Below, piece after piece: positions 12,851-25,030 of a DNA stretch of 64,000 nt. A program made the position numbers and the translations under genes. Position 1 is the first letter of the stretch; each line of letters opens with the position of its first letter. The notes below the pieces were generated by a model. That model had not been told where the DNA came from, did no database searches, and worked only from the letters and a program-made list of their open reading frames with translations. Source of the stretch: Agarophyton chilense (Eukaryota > Rhodophyta > Florideophyceae > Gracilariales > Gracilariaceae); NCBI GenBank assembly GCA_030374765.1, contig JARGXX010000138.1:992001-1056000 (forward strand), in the 5' to 3' direction.

Positions 12851-13884
12851 CGTACTACAACCTACTACCTTCCCCGGTAGTGAGCAATCCTCAACGGAAA
12901 GTTCGCCTTTGGGACCAGAGATGCTTCCGCAAATAACCTGCGGCTAGTCTGACCTACCAAGGCATTCGGAAACTGTCATTACAGGCTCTCCTACCTCAAC
13001 AAAAAGATCTCGGATAACCCCGACAATTGTCACTAGGCTGACCCCACCTACTCAGGTAATCACGACTCCCGTGAACCCGCCTAAGGAGGGGGAGGCTACA
13101 GCAGAAGATGTTACAAATAATTGTCAAGCGGTTCCCGGGAGTTCCACGGATGGAGATACAATTACTCGCAAGTTGGCGATGACTGACCACTCCATAGATG
13201 GAAAACCCGCCCCTGAACGGAAACCTGAAGGAAGAACAACGGACACTAGATGAAGGAAGTTCATGAATCAAACCAGGTTGGTACTGCTGCAGAGAAGAGA
13301 TCACATGTACTGTACAGCACAACACAGCGAAATAACGGCGCAAAGCACACTACCACGTCAAGACGTTATGCCACAGACGCGTGAGCCGCAAATCGTCGTC
13401 AAACGGGTCTCTGACTTGACAGTGCAGAAAAGATACCGTATATGGTACTGGACTTTACAACCTCGCTGATACACAGTGCCGTGGCATGACGCATGTTTTT
13501 GCCGAGCCAATGAGTGTCGCTGTGACCCTTTGGGTGTTCCGCCGCTGTGCAGAGGGAGTGTGACTCACCAGCTTCCCCGTCTTGACGGATTTGCCTATCG
13601 CAAACGGAATTACGCTGTTTTGTGGAAGACACTGCCCATCGGTTTGAAGTCCAATCCGCGAGGACCTATTCTGGATTAACTCGAGTTCCTGAGAGCTTCA
13701 CGAAGAACCAGGAGGTGATTGACTTGGTCGCATATAGCGAAAGTTACAATTATGCCGTCACCACGGTTCTCGACGAAGTCGCAAGTGATCTGAGCACGTT
13801 CGTTCTGAAGTTGAAATCCCTCACTTAGGGCTCGCTCCTAAACTCTTTTGAGTCCTACAAATCATCTCCATACCGGAATACATC

Positions 13885-14070
13885 ATGAGGACGGAGATAC
13901 CCAAGGTATACCCTCAGGAGTTTGTGGTGGATCACGTTGTTAGTCACGAAATCACTCCAAATGGAGACTATCGTTATCCAATCCGATGGCATGGATACAA
14001 TCCCGCTGAGGATACTTAAGAACCTGTTGCACACCTACCGAGATCCATGATTATATCCTATCACCGAAGA
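13885..14070 (+). pseudogene. Element B chromodomain
   Basis: The segment reads VYPQEFVVDHVVSHEI, then YRYPIRWHGYNPAEDT, then AHLPRSMIISYH: a chromodomain with its C-terminal helix. The homologous block in element C is at 49500-49698 (VYPQEFVIDRTV, YQVRWYGFSPDEDT). It lies about 1.2 kb after the integrase GPY motif, as in C. Confidence 0.8.
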
Positions 14071-14266
14071 ACCGGTACACTGTTACCTCCGAACTCGGAT
14101 TTTGCCCAAGTTGGGTAAACCGAAGCGGTAATGAAGTATTGAAGTCGAGAAAACGAGAAGTCGAAGAAGTCGGGAAGCACAGAAGTTAGTATGACAAGAT
14201 GATTTTTACAACTACTCAAGTTATCTATCCACTAGATGGAGGTGAGTCTACATCCCTTTGGGACAA

Positions 14267-15946
14267 CTACGCCCCAGTCGAAAGAACAGACCCATCACTT
14301 TGGGAGGCATCAGATTTTGGCTGATAGCTCTGTGCCGCAAGGGCTAAGAGCTCTCCCATATCAACTATGTTTAGAGGGACTTTCACACCAATGAATTGGA
14401 GATGAAGGCGCATCGCCGCAACTTGCGGATCAACCGGACTCGGTGCGAGAGTCGTGAATCTCCAACCCGCCTGAGCATCCGTATCGCCACTCGGAACGGC
14501 TACTAAAATAAGAACGGTCCCTCCAGAGGCGACAACGTCCTCGTTATCCACATTTGGATCATCGGTATCGATGGTGACCGGAGCGGTGTCAGAGTATACA
14601 AATCCAGTAGGATGTTCTGCTGGGATGCCCCGAGTCAGCTTGCGCAACGCCCCCGCATGGGCAGCGGTTGTAACTACCCCCTCCCATGGGTGGTAGTACA
14701 CAAAGTCACCAGCACCTGGATGCCGGCGTCCCGGAGACCGATCATACGGAGAAGCTTTTCCGCGAGCCCGGTTCGAAGAAGGGACAGTATCCCAATCGAC
14801 ACTGTCGATGACAATCAGTAAGTAATGTGTTTCACGACAATTCTCGTCAGAGCCCAACTCTGAGTAGATATTGAGTGCTCGAATGGTTTACCGAAGATCC
14901 ATCGGAAGATACCACAATCGGTTCTGGTCATAGGCCTCCCAAAGGATGAATGCCGCAACGCGGTTCGCCCTTTCGGCCAGGACGAAGTTCCAGTATTCCG
15001 AGTGCTCGTCGGCTAACAATCGTGAACCTATGTAGGTAAGGCACGGAGGAAGTTCTGCGTAACACCCACAGGATACTTCGACCTGATTCCACCATACGGG
15101 AAAGGGTACGTACTTCCCTTGAAGAAAACGCGGATGAAGGCATTCAGCATCAACGACATATCGAAATTCCGCTCGGAGAATCGGTCTGCTCCACCACTTC
15201 ATGTGTGGAGAAACCTTTTGAACACAAGGAACATGGTACTCCACCTCCGGATAGGCAGCTAGGTTATCACCATAGTATATTTCACCCCCAGTTCGGTAGA
15301 AGGGAACATCAAAGTTGTACTCCGACGGTACGGGAGAGTTATCAAAGGTACGGTTGAGTCGCTTATAGGCCAGACGCGCCATAGCGGACTTCACATCATC
15401 GAAACTTTCATCTCTCCTGCGTAGGAGCGTATTAGGGTCAACCGCGATGCGTGTCCTACAATCGAAAGAACGGACAATTTGAAGCGGAATTTCACCGGGA
15501 AGGTATTACTCCTCCACATAGGAGTCGATCACCTGATTGTTGAAAACCATAGTGGGATGGAACGAGGGGGGCTTGGAATAGAGGAAATTGTCCTGAAAAG
15601 GATCTCACACCACCAGCGATTCGAGCGATATCCAACCAGATTCATTCGCGGAGACGAGCATTGCTTAAGGCGAATTCCACACAGAAGCGTCGAAGAGGTT
15701 TTTCACGCAAGGTTGCGAAGTGTCCTGAGGAAGCGGAGTTTATAGGAAAATACTGTGGTATTGTGATCCCGTAGAGCTCGGCGCACCGGTAGGAACTCGA
15801 TCGTTGTCGTTCGAAAACGGATTCATTCCGTTTGGAAAGGGTTGAGTAGGCTGCGATATAGCAGAAGAGGAGATATTGGACTTACTCGGGCTGAGTGAGT
15901 CAGACGAGGGTTTCTTACGAGGATCCGGAACATCAGTGACACCCAT
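14267..15946 (-). pseudogene. Element B opposite-strand accessory coding region
   Basis: Minus-strand coding-like stretches lie at 15946-15740, 15394-14888 and 14857-14267. The middle stretch has YRTGGEIYYGDNLAAYPE, matching YRTYGEVSYGDNLAAFPE in the element C region, and FAELPPC / YAELPPC with YIGSRL follow in both. The tail is acidic and Pro-rich and ends in MRLHLQFIGV with LLALAAQSY, matching the tail of C. The similarity shows that this opposite-strand frame is a shared gene and not a chance open frame. Function unknown. Fossil with several breaks. Confidence 0.7.
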
Positions 15947-16030
15947 GATGGAAGGACTGTTTTTACGCTGTTCGTACGTCGCTTTGGATTGCGATGTTTC
16001 CCCCGTACTCCAAATTTAAGGAGAGGGAGA

Positions 16031-16844
16031 TGTAGAGCAACGCCTGCGCGTACAACCGGTCGGGGCACCATTCATATGGCGTCCAATATATCGGGGACCA
16101 CGTTGATGATTCTATGAATAATATTTTTTTTAGTATTTTAGACACTTTAGAAGGTATGTTAGTTAAGTCTCTACAGTCGCACCGTACTGGACGTATGGAC
16201 GTGCAAAGCTGGGGTTACCCGCATGATACGTGTATGGACCAGGACTGGTTTGCACTACTATAGTCTACACGTGTAGTTCACTGTCTAGAATAGACTTCAG
16301 CGATGGCTTGACCGCCATCGCTACCACCAAGTAAATGGTAACCGAGTGCTTGGCTCTAGATTATGTCGCCTACGCGAGTCTCCATCTCTTAACCGGAGGA
16401 ACCGCGACCGGTTTGACTAATCTATCCCCTCTGGAAGCTCAGGCGTCACTGTACCATCGTTATTGGTGTGTTTCTTCCTTTTGTTGGTTTTCATGTGTTT
16501 GGGTCAGTACACCGCCCCTGTATGGGGTTGTTTTTACCCGTCTTAATTTCGCTTATCCAGTGTGGATACCCCTTTCATAGGTCTGTACGCTTGGTCGTGC
16601 GTCCTATTTTGCACTACATTTTCGCCCAACACTTTGCGGTTGTCTGCGGGATATCCTTGTCCTTGGATCCCCCTTTGATTCCTTTCCTTTTCCTGGGTTC
16701 ATCACCTTCGTAGGTATTTCCTGAACCACCGTGGTCCTACACCCACGCATCGGTAGCACGAAGGCTCGTTCGCTGAGTTACCCTCTTCACGAGAGCGGGA
16801 CTCGGACACCGGAGAGGTATCTTCTCATCTGGAATTGCTCTACA
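16031..16844 (+). repeat. Element B 3' LTR
   Basis: It starts TGTAGAGCAACGCC right after a purine tract, with the same first 14 bases as the element C LTR, and ends at TTGCTCTACA, comparable to TTGCTCCACA at the end of the C LTR. Length is about 814 bp against 923 bp in C. The interior is strongly diverged from C but keeps the same T-rich stretch in its second half. No 5' partner is seen. Confidence 0.7.
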
Positions 16845-17050
16845 TCCATGTCCGGAAGTCCATCAAGCTGGAAAAGGTCGTATCGAACTCCTGCGACTGA
16901 GAAGATTTTGCCACACTATTTCATTTGCATGGAGAATAGGGTGAACTTCAGTGGTTCGATGTAGATGAATCGTTCGGCACAGAACGAAAAGAGCTTTTGT
17001 ATTCCCAACAGTAGACTGTCGACTGTAGAACTCTGGAAAATTATGTTGTT
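16845..17050. other. Short unassigned stretch
   Basis: Sequence between the element B LTR and the minus-strand gypsy fragment. I see no domain, RNA gene or repeat. It could be the outer flank of element B; a continuation of the copia fragment could not be shown. Confidence 0.4.
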
Positions 17051-18250
17051 CAAATAGTACAGTATTTATTTCAAAAGGTCCTTGGGCAAAAGGCCTTCCA
17101 GCGCAGATTGTGGGTGAGTCGTCCCATTGGTTGTTCCCTGGAGTACCCTTGTTGGTGAAAAGTCGCTGCCGGGGGTGTTGAAGGACTGCAGTGCTTGAGA
17201 GGCTTGGTCGGAAGGGGAGCTTCCGGTAACAATGGGAGATGTTAAATGTATCAAAAGACTAAGAGACAGCCAGTTGAGACAGATCTTGCTCGAAGCTCGG
17301 CATAGGATATTGAAGGCGAATGGCTTATTTGTTCACAGGGGGAAGGTAACCCGTGACTCGGAATCGAGCGGGTCCGGACTTCAGTACAATTTGCAGGGCG
17401 CAAGCCCCAGGCGAGGGGGGATTAGGGTAGGCTATTTAAGATTCAACAAGGTCTGATGCAAACTTGTCTAAAAACTCGCAGTGTTCTCGAGAGTAGTTGC
17501 GCATACGCACGGGAACGGGTTTGGTTTCTCGCCTGAGTATAGTTCATAGAGTGGTGATGTCGCCCGCTGGTCCCGAATATAGCGATGTGCGGAAAATATT
17601 GAAATGAGAGTCCACAATCTCTCTCATTTCTTGAGCGAGATTGTTTTTCATGCCATTTTTCAACGCGGTTTCTATCATTACATCAAATTTTTTGCGTATG
17701 GCCTCATGCCTGGCCGTGTCGATTGGGTCGAGGAGTGAGGGGTCGGGTAAGGGGCTTTATGCGTTCATTGAATCGTTGTAGTTGACGCGAGGACGGTCTG
17801 GTGGAGGCGGACACCGAGTACGAAGCGTGGTAGCTTTTTTGGTTCGGTTGACCCGTGCTGTCATGAGTCTTCTGACGTGCCCTCCCACGTTGGCCATGGT
17901 GGGATTTCCAACTGAGGAACAGTCTGAGTCTTGCCGAACAAAACGATTCTGGTCTAAAAGCGTGTGAGTTTCCACCTTGAGGTGTAAAAGGACTTGAAAA
18001 CCAATCAAAAACATCCCACAGGCAAGCTCGTCGTCGGCGACCAGATAGGTAATGTTTGTGAGACCGAGGTTTCCAGAAGATACTTGTAAGATCGAGCTTT
18101 GGGCAATCAAAGTCCCGGAAAACCAGAATATCTGTGAGTTGTTGCACTTCTTCAAGGTCGAAAGCAAGCCTAACTGGCTTGATTGACGACATGTTCTCCA
18201 TTTCTTTATGTGCAGCGATTTACTAGACGGATGGAAACGATGCTGTCGTC
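17051..18250 (-). mobile_element. Gypsy-type fragment of another lineage (protease to RT start)
   Basis: Read on the minus strand: a protease-like region (ADDELACGMFLIGFQVLLHL, about 18060-17980), a linker with ETALKNGMKNNLAQEMREIV and SGPAG (about 17690-17560), and an RT N-terminal region ending in FSPTRVLQGTTNG-x-HPQSAL (about 17150-17090). The last motif corresponds to the TPTRVLHGTTNA-type block of some algal and oomycete gypsy RTs. It differs from elements A, B and C. It has no LTRs, is truncated and heavily broken, and is an old fossil. Minus-strand sequence at 18315-18505 (SAGGPVKSTRSQKKQ) may be its upstream part. Confidence 0.65.
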
Positions 18251-18505
18251 GCTTCCATTATCAGACCATTTTTCTAGCCTTCGTTGATGACTGGCCGTCA
18301 GAAACCAAGGTACTTCATGCCGTAATGCGCTCGAACGTCGTGAGCTCGACTCTTGCTACGGTCATGCCAGTTCCAGATTCATAAGAGCCGTTCTGCTTCT
18401 TCTGGGATCTAGTTGATTTCACAGGCCCACCTGCGGATTTCAGAGCCGAAACGTCTGTTTTAAGATCCTTCTTTTCATCTGCGTTCGTTCGTGGACAGTT
18501 AGGAG

Positions 18506-18735
18506 TGTCGACAGTTCGTGACATGATGCCATGTAGTGCGCATGCGAGGACTGCTCCAATCTCACGCTTGCATAGTCTTGCATTTGCAGTTAGTGCATTC
18601 ACGTGAGGACTCCTGCAACCTGACGCCCGTTCAATCTTGTATTCTCATTTAGTGCAGTTACAATAGCATACATATGCTACTGTCTACTTAAAAACTGTAC
18701 GATCCGACTTAGCACGTCAGCGAATCATATCTACG
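18506..18735 (+). repeat. Copia 5' LTR
   Basis: It starts TGTCGACAG and shares CCATGTA, CTGACGCCCGTT and TAGTGCAGTTAC-like blocks with the 3' copy. It carries an internal, diverged tandem duplication of about 60 bp (18538-18597 and 18598-18657), while the 3' copy has a single unit. The 3' limit is estimated from where similarity fades. Confidence 0.55.
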
Positions 18736-18759
18736 TTCCTATCCATCTCATACTTAGTT

Positions 18760-19800
18760 ATGGGCCCAGCTCCAGGAACTTTCTCCAACCCGAGTAGCCG
18801 TCCCCGTTTTTCATGGGACAAGAAAAACATCCCTTGGACTGACGGCAAAGGCAACCAAGTAGACTATGCGAAGTCAGTGGCTCTATGGACTTCGTTTCAC
18901 GAGAAATTTCCAGACTCAAATTCGAACAAGATAGCATTGTCGCTTCGCGGCATAATGCTGAAGAGCCAGCTGTATGGAAGGGCTCGAGATCTGTGTTCTA
19001 CGATCAGTGAAGAAGATTATGCTTCAGATGGAGGAGCCGACAAGATCGTCAAAGCCATCAATAAGAGAGATTCGCTCTCTGTTGTCATTGAGGTTATGGG
19101 AACTTTATCACGCTTCAGAACGTGAAGCGCTTCGCCAATGAAACGTTCCGCAGTTTCGAACCTAGATTGGATGAACAGGCGTTTAAGTTTCACGCCCAAC
19201 CTGGTTCCGCTAAGTTGCGCGAGTTGCTGACAGCCTTCATGCTTTTGGGCAACTCAGCAGTTGACAATGGACAGCGTGTCTAGGTGCTTCCGGCAAAATC
19301 AACGAACAGCACATTGACTGCTGCAGCAACGACGACGCATTCTCTCAACACAGTGTCGTCAGAGAAAATCGCGTCTGTCTTTCGCCAGTGTGATGATGTC
19401 TCTCGTGCACACTCTACCCGTTCCCCGAAGCCGCTTCAGATCGCTGCCAATGCAGCACAGCACCCGCCGCGTAACCACAACCGCCCCGACCGTCGCAACA
19501 AGGGTAGACCGCTGTCCATGCGCTATTCTTGTGATCGTTGCGGGAAGTTTTGGCATTGGGAAAGGAACCGCAACGCGGATGGTTCCTTACTCTCGCATGT
19601 CCGCTGCCTCGACTCGCCGACTCAGTCGCAGAACAAGTCGCCGCCAAACAAGTATGGACAAAAAAATGATGTTCGGAAGAAGGCTGTCTCATTTAACTGT
19701 GCCACCCTGACCAGTTTGACGGCAGCTGTCTCCGCAAATCCCGCGCACGCCCGTCTCGGTCCTCTCCTAGATGACGGCGTACCGTACAGTGCCACTTGAA
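18760..19800 (+). pseudogene. Copia gag region
   Basis: It begins at ATG 18760 (MGPAPGTFSNPSS). It has FSWDKKNIPWTDGKGN and LWTSFHEKFPDSNSNK near the N-terminus, a GRARDLCSTISEEDY block, and a Cys/His-rich end (CDRCGKFWHWERN) resembling a zinc-binding gag tail. The minus-strand relic at 23490-25030 has the same blocks, which confirms that this is a family-wide gag. Fossil. Confidence 0.75.
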
Positions 19801-19839
19801 AAGTCGAGCTGTATCTCCTGTCTATCGAACTCGGATTCG

Positions 19840-21600
19840 CTCCCGACACTGCACTTGAACCAATTCCTGCATCGCTCAACGACCACAACAGGTGGCAGTA
19901 TGGCGTGGGTGCTCATGCAAGCCTCCAGCGCCGCATACTTGGCTCGATAGTCCTGCGCGCCAAGTCTGACCTCGGAAATGACATCAACATCACTCACTTA
20001 GTGCTCAAAGGATCATCACAGTGGGTGATCGGGAGAAATGTCACCCGCAAGGCGAACATTTTTCATCTTGGTATGAACGCTCTGTCCTTCAATGCTATCG
20101 GCGCGAACGATTCTCTAGCAATCGTTGATGACGGCTTCCTATCTTATGTCCCTGTAAAACGTTTGGCATCATCCAAACGATACCTTGGATCTACGCTCCA
20201 TTGTCTGTTCATCGTTACGCTCGAGAAGTTGCCGTAGGCCGATGTGAAGGCTATCATTGACAAGGTGAACACGCATGATTGCGACTACGCTTGTTTTTCG
20301 GACTTTAAGATGTTGCTATAGCGCAAGAAGCTGTGGAACCGCACTGTCGCCCAGTACGTGGCAGATATGGTGAACGATTGCAAAGCCTGTTGGTCTACTC
20401 TAGCTCCACCTTCAACGAAGAAGGTGTCGATCAGCTCATTAAACACGGCATTCAACGACGTCGTATGCATTGATCCTTTGTTTCTGTATAAATTTTGCGT
20501 GCTACATTCAATGGACGATGTGTCTCGCTACACCACTGCCAACGTGGTCAAATCCTTATCTATGCAGGAGGCAGTTACCGGGTTCGAAGCAAGTTGGGTG
20601 GCTCAATTTTGGCACCCACAAGCCATCGTAGGAGACAAAGTGGTTCTCTTTGGAGCATTCCGAGATCATTGCAAGCAGCTTCACTTCCCGCTCCATGCCG
20701 TGCCGCCCCGTCGTCATGCTAAAAGCGCAATTGAGTTAAAGAATAACATCATTCGCAGTGTTTTCTTGAGGCTCAAGTCAGCAGTTGGTGCATACTTCAA
20801 CGCTGACCGCTCTGCTTACATGGCTGTAACAATAAGCAATGACTTATATGGCAATGACATCATGTAAGCATTCGAGATGGCAAAAGGCTTCGCCAAACCC
20901 ATCGATGCCAAGCCACATGGAAATGTGCTCCCAGCAGACGTGGCAGAAGCCCGGGAACTGTTTATCGCTCGTCGCAAGCTACAGCGCATTCTTAAGTCCC
21001 AAGCTATCAAATACATACCATTCACCGCCGGTGACCTCGTCGAAGTGTATGTCAAACAGAGGGCTGACCAGAGCGGACGATGCTCACTCCCCGAGACTGT
21101 GACATCAGTCAACGCCAACAGCCGCATTTTCACTGTGCCTGGCAAAGCTGGCAAGGAATTTACAGCCGCGTTTGAGGATACGCGCATGGAAATCCCTGAC
21201 ACGAGCTTCGCCAAGCTTGTGCAAGACGGTATTGATGCCCGGGATGACATGAATGACATCGAAAGGCTACAAGAGTCCAATGACAACTCCCAATCAACTC
21301 CTGACACTGCGGCTGCCGACACTGATTTTGGCACAGATGCGGTAGAAGAAGATTTCACGGCTAGCATAGGTACCAGAGTGGAAATCTTCTGGCCGTTAGA
21401 CAACCAGTATTATTTCAGCTCTGTGCATTCTGCCGCGGGGAACGGGCTCGTCAACTTGCACTATAATGACGGCGGCAAGGAAGTGCTGGAAATGTCCAAG
21501 GAGGTTCGGAATTTTTCCAATGCCATTCCCGCCAGTTCAGTGACAACTACAGTGAAACTATCTATTTTAAGTCAAGAAGCTTCCGTGCTCAAGCAAATGC
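19840..21600 (+). pseudogene. Copia protease and integrase region
   Basis: The stretch near 19900-20110 (VLKGSSQWVIGRNVTRKAN) resembles the end of a copia protease domain. At 20300-20870 there is an integrase core resemblance: a Cys pair motif DCKACWS, CIDPLF, HSMDDVSRYT and the VGDKVVLFGAF block. From 20877 to 21600 comes a linker and an SH3-like segment. Fossil copy. Confidence 0.6.
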
Positions 21601-21649
21601 TTGACATTTTTCTGCAACAAGCCATTCCTCCAGCATCAGGCTCAGGGCT

Positions 21650-23204
21650 TTGAGCGGCATCCGGTATACAATGCATATGCCAAGGAGGAAGATAGATTCC
21701 TCAAAACCGCCCATCCTGTGTTTCGTCGCCATATCCCACCTAACGCCAACATTATCTCCAGTCATTCCCTGTACAAGTTAAAGCATAGTGACGACGGCTC
21801 TTTGAAGCTGAAGGCCAGCATCGCCCCCCATGGGAATGAATACGACCTGGAAGACATACTGAGCAAAGACTGTGGAACCTGCCTGCCTACAGGTTTGTGC
21901 ATCTTAGAGAGTATCGTCTCCCTGCAAGGCTGGAAGTTCTACAAGGCCGACGTCACCGCAGCCTTCCTTCCAACTGGCACAGCGCAGTGCGATGTTTATG
22001 CTCGCCCGCCAAAAGAGAGTAAGATGAACTCAACGCACATCCGGCTCCTTCTTGCGGCTGCCTACGGTCTGGTGAACGCCAACGCGAAGTAGCAGCACGC
22101 TTCGGACGAGGTAATGAAGAACATCGTTCTGATAGAGTGCACTCATATCACGCAACTTGTTTTTATTAGAAGGCTGACGGAAAACTTCTTCTAATTGTAT
22201 CCAAGATTGTTGACGACCTCAAAGTAGCCGGCGCCGATGATCGTTCGCAACGATTTGAAACTGCATTAAACGATTGCAATAAGTTCAGTGTGGTCAATAA
22301 TGGTCCAGGGAAGCTGAGGTTTTTCGGCAGTAACACCATTCAGGATGAAGACTTATCCATCGAAACAATCGCTGAAGATAAGATGAAACGTATCATGGAA
22401 TACCCAATCACCCGCATGCGGCGCAAAGACTTTGATCAGTGCATGAACAAGATCGAGAAAGCTGCGTTTGCATCCATCAACAGCTCGTTGAGCTGGATTG
22501 GAACAGCTGCCTTTCCACTGTGTTTCTTTCACAGTAGGCACCTACAGCAGAAAGCCCCCGATCTCCGAGTGTCGCACATCATGGAACAATTGACTACTGT
22601 TCGCAGGCTGAAAAAGCTGGGTACTGTGACCGAATACCCTCGTCCTACTAACAAGCGCGACTACGAGCTGAGCGTGCTAGTATTTTCTGGTGCCTCTTGC
22701 ACTGAAAACTTCAGTCAACTCGGCGTTGTAACTGGTTTGCTTGTTGGTGCCATGAATAAGAATGATACCTACCACGTTACGTTGTGGATCTCTCACAAGG
22801 CCAAGCGGCCTGTGAAAAGTGTACCTGCGGCTGAGATATTCGCCGCAGGTGAAGGTATCAATGAGTGCAAGAATGTGCGCAGCGTTTACACTGAGCTGCT
22901 TAATGTCGAGGTCAAGCTTTTCATTTTGGTTGACACTAAAGATTTATTGACGTCTATGTCGACGCAGAGAAGTTCTATGGACAAGTCGATAAAGGGTGAC
23001 ATAAACAGCATTCGGTTTGAATTCGAGATTGGCGGAGTTGAGTCCATCTCGTGGATCCCAAGTTCTGTAAACCTCGCTGCCCCTCTGACCAAGAAGGAAA
23101 GTACCCTAACCGAAGCGCTGCTGCTCACCTTCTATTCTGGTCGGCTGGGTATTGACTTTGAGGTTGTAGCTGAGACGAAGAGCTCTGAGAAGCACTTCAG
23201 CTAG
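21650..23204 (+). pseudogene. Copia reverse transcriptase and RNase H region
   Basis: The RT entry is visible at 21770-22010 (LKLKASIAPHGNE, then GWKFYKADVTAAFLPTG), corresponding to the copia K-x-R-VA-x-G and KTAFL-type motifs. The 22290-23204 frame of 304 codons holds the RT thumb and RNase H: PAAEIFAAGEGINEC, FILVDTKDLLTSMST and WIPSSVNLAAPLTK, the last equivalent to the copia V-x-AD-x-LTK end. Fossil. Confidence 0.75.
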
Positions 23205-23226
23205 CAAGAAAGGAGATTGATATGAA

Positions 23227-23430
23227 TGTCGACAGCTATTGACAGGATTCCATGTAATGTGCACGCGAGCACTCACGTGCTCTGACGCCCGTTTTGACTT
23301 TAATTCGTAGTTAGTGAATTTACACAGGCATTTACTATTGTCTAGAGAAACATAGCAAGATTACTCAGCAGGTCATCTGACTACGCGTGCCGGTGCACCC
23401 GAGTTGTCTAAGAAACATAGCTACAGTTGT
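23227..23430 (+). repeat. Copia 3' LTR
   Basis: It starts TGTCGACAG, followed by CCATGTA, GCACGCGAG and TGACGCCCGTT blocks shared with the 5' copy. A short motif, TTGTCTA-GAAACATAGC, occurs twice near its right end. The right limit is approximate. Confidence 0.5.
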
Positions 23431-23489
23431 TGCCCCGCTCAATACTTACCATAGAAGGCAGAGTCGGAGGTAGTTTAATATCTGTCGCG

Positions 23490-25030
23490 AGCATTTCGTG
23501 AGTTTCCGTTCTGGGGTTCGTCAAACGACTTTACGTGTGATGGTAAGGATCTGTCAGGTTTATGGTTCTTTTTCCGACGAACATACTTTCCTTATTTATC
23601 ACAAGGAAACTTCTTTGTGATATTGTTTCCATTGTAGCGCCCTTTCCCATGACTCGTAGTTTCAGCAGAACTAGCAGTAAGGGCATCCATAGAACCTATT
23701 GCAGATAAAGACTTGTCACACTTCTTGATAACGGACGAAACCGATTGATATGTTATAGCACTCAAACATTTATCATTAGATGACTGTGCATTCATTTTTT
23801 CATCAGCTGGTACAGCTACTGCTAGTACTAATACTTTCTTAAAGTCATCAATTGAAGAATTTGAAAGCAACATGAGAGCCTTTATACATTCCGGAAGTTT
23901 CGTTGTTCTAAAAATCGAGTTTAATTCTGCAACCTGTGCATAGAACCAAGACTGAAAGTGTTTCGTGCTTTCAGTATTTCTGCGAGGAGTATTTCATAGA
24001 GCGTTAAAAGAACGATGTGGTTCACTGACAACAGTCAAGGAATCTCTTTGGTGGACATTTCCGATTGGCAACTCTACAGCTCCTTCGTCAGTCAATGTTC
24101 ACAACGCTGTGAAATCGACTACAGTCCCGGCCGGTATGGTCCAAGCGATAGGCGACGGAGTGGCGCGACAGTCGGCGACCGATCCTTTAGAGGACTGTGC
24201 TAAGGCTTGTCAAACCAATTGCAGAGGCGGTTAAATGAAGAGCTGCTTGCAGGTCAAAATACGGCCTTTAGTGAGGCTGCCTGACAAAGATAAGGGCAAA
24301 AACAATAGTAGTTTAACGTTTAGAATGATGATTATTGTTTCCATCAGCTGTAATAGAAGAATTGCATGACGACCGCTCACATTTTTATTTGAACAAATGG
24401 TCACGAGAGAATGTTTGAATAAGATTCAAGTATTCAAGAGCTAATTGTACAATTTATAAAGGTCGAGTCTTTAGACAGTTCGACCAATCAGTAGGAGGGG
24501 GCCCTCCAGTATTCAGAGTGAGTAAATTTTTGATAAGAGCCTACTCTTTCATCAGCATCCATTTTTTGCAGGTACTTTTGTACCTAAAGACGCTGTAAAC
24601 CTGCTAAACCAGCATCTCAAAGTGAGCTTATCTATTACAGGAGCTCCTAATTTCAGAACATATATTGTTCTATCTAACCTCAGGACTCACCAACTCTTCT
24701 TGCGAGACACTCTTGCTCGTACTTGAACAAGACACAAGTATTGAATCTTTACAGCCAACTGCTCTTCCGAAATTCCAGAACAAAGGTCTTTGGACCGGCC
24801 GAAAAACTGAAATTAGAGACAAATAACTTGAAGAGTAGTAAGAATTTTATTGCTGTTGGAGTCAGGTAGTGCATTATGAAATATTAGCCATAAATGAACC
24901 ACATCGCGAGATTCTTCTTGGTCACGTTTTCTGTCGGTCGAAGGAGGTGATCTAGCATCGAAAGAGAGTTTAAGCCTTGACAAAAGGTTACAGAGGGGAG
25001 CTGGGCCCACATATAAAAATAGTAAAAGAG
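23490..25030 (-). mobile_element. Second copia element: gag relic
   Basis: On the minus strand the blocks follow the order of the copia gag at 18760-19800: VGPAP start (about 25020), LPDSNSNKILTTLQ (about 24840), RSKDLCSGISEEQL (about 24770), FQSWFYAQVAEL and LMLLSNSSIDDFKKV (about 23960-23840), and a Cys-containing tail with PDRSLPSHVKSFD (about 23530). No LTR or pol was found with it. Broken in about eight places. It stands almost head to head with the 3' LTR of the neighbouring copia element. The segment 24000-24700 is poorly explained and may include extra inserted DNA. Confidence 0.65.

Larger units (their letters stand above)
6846..16844 (+). mobile_element. Element B: decayed Ty3/gypsy chromodomain retrotransposon
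   Basis: A full-order fossil relative of element C: gag (6866-8730), protease (about 9180-9550), reverse transcriptase, RNase H and integrase (about 9785-12850), chromodomain (about 13885-14070), opposite-strand accessory region (14267-15946), purine tract (about 16020-16030) and 3' LTR (16031-16844). No 5' LTR was found: copia sequence lies immediately upstream, so the left end is truncated or rearranged. It is heavily broken, well over ten breaks, and therefore much older than element C. Element order and many motifs are shared with C (LDTGAAPNL in protease, PSGRLMRWRLRL in RNase H), so the two belong to one lineage. Confidence 0.9.
18506..23430 (+). mobile_element. Ty1/copia retrotransposon with diverged LTRs
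   Basis: The element is framed by two related sequences that start TGTCGACAG (18506 and 23227), each preceded by different DNA. Parts in order: 5' LTR (about 18506-18735), gag (18760 to about 19800), protease and integrase region (about 19840-21600) and reverse transcriptase with RNase H (about 21650-23204). A purine-rich tract (AGAAAGGAGATT) precedes the 3' LTR. The LTRs differ at a large share of positions by eye, so the insertion is old. It is broken, roughly eight breaks. Integrase before reverse transcriptase is the defining copia order. Confidence 0.85.
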
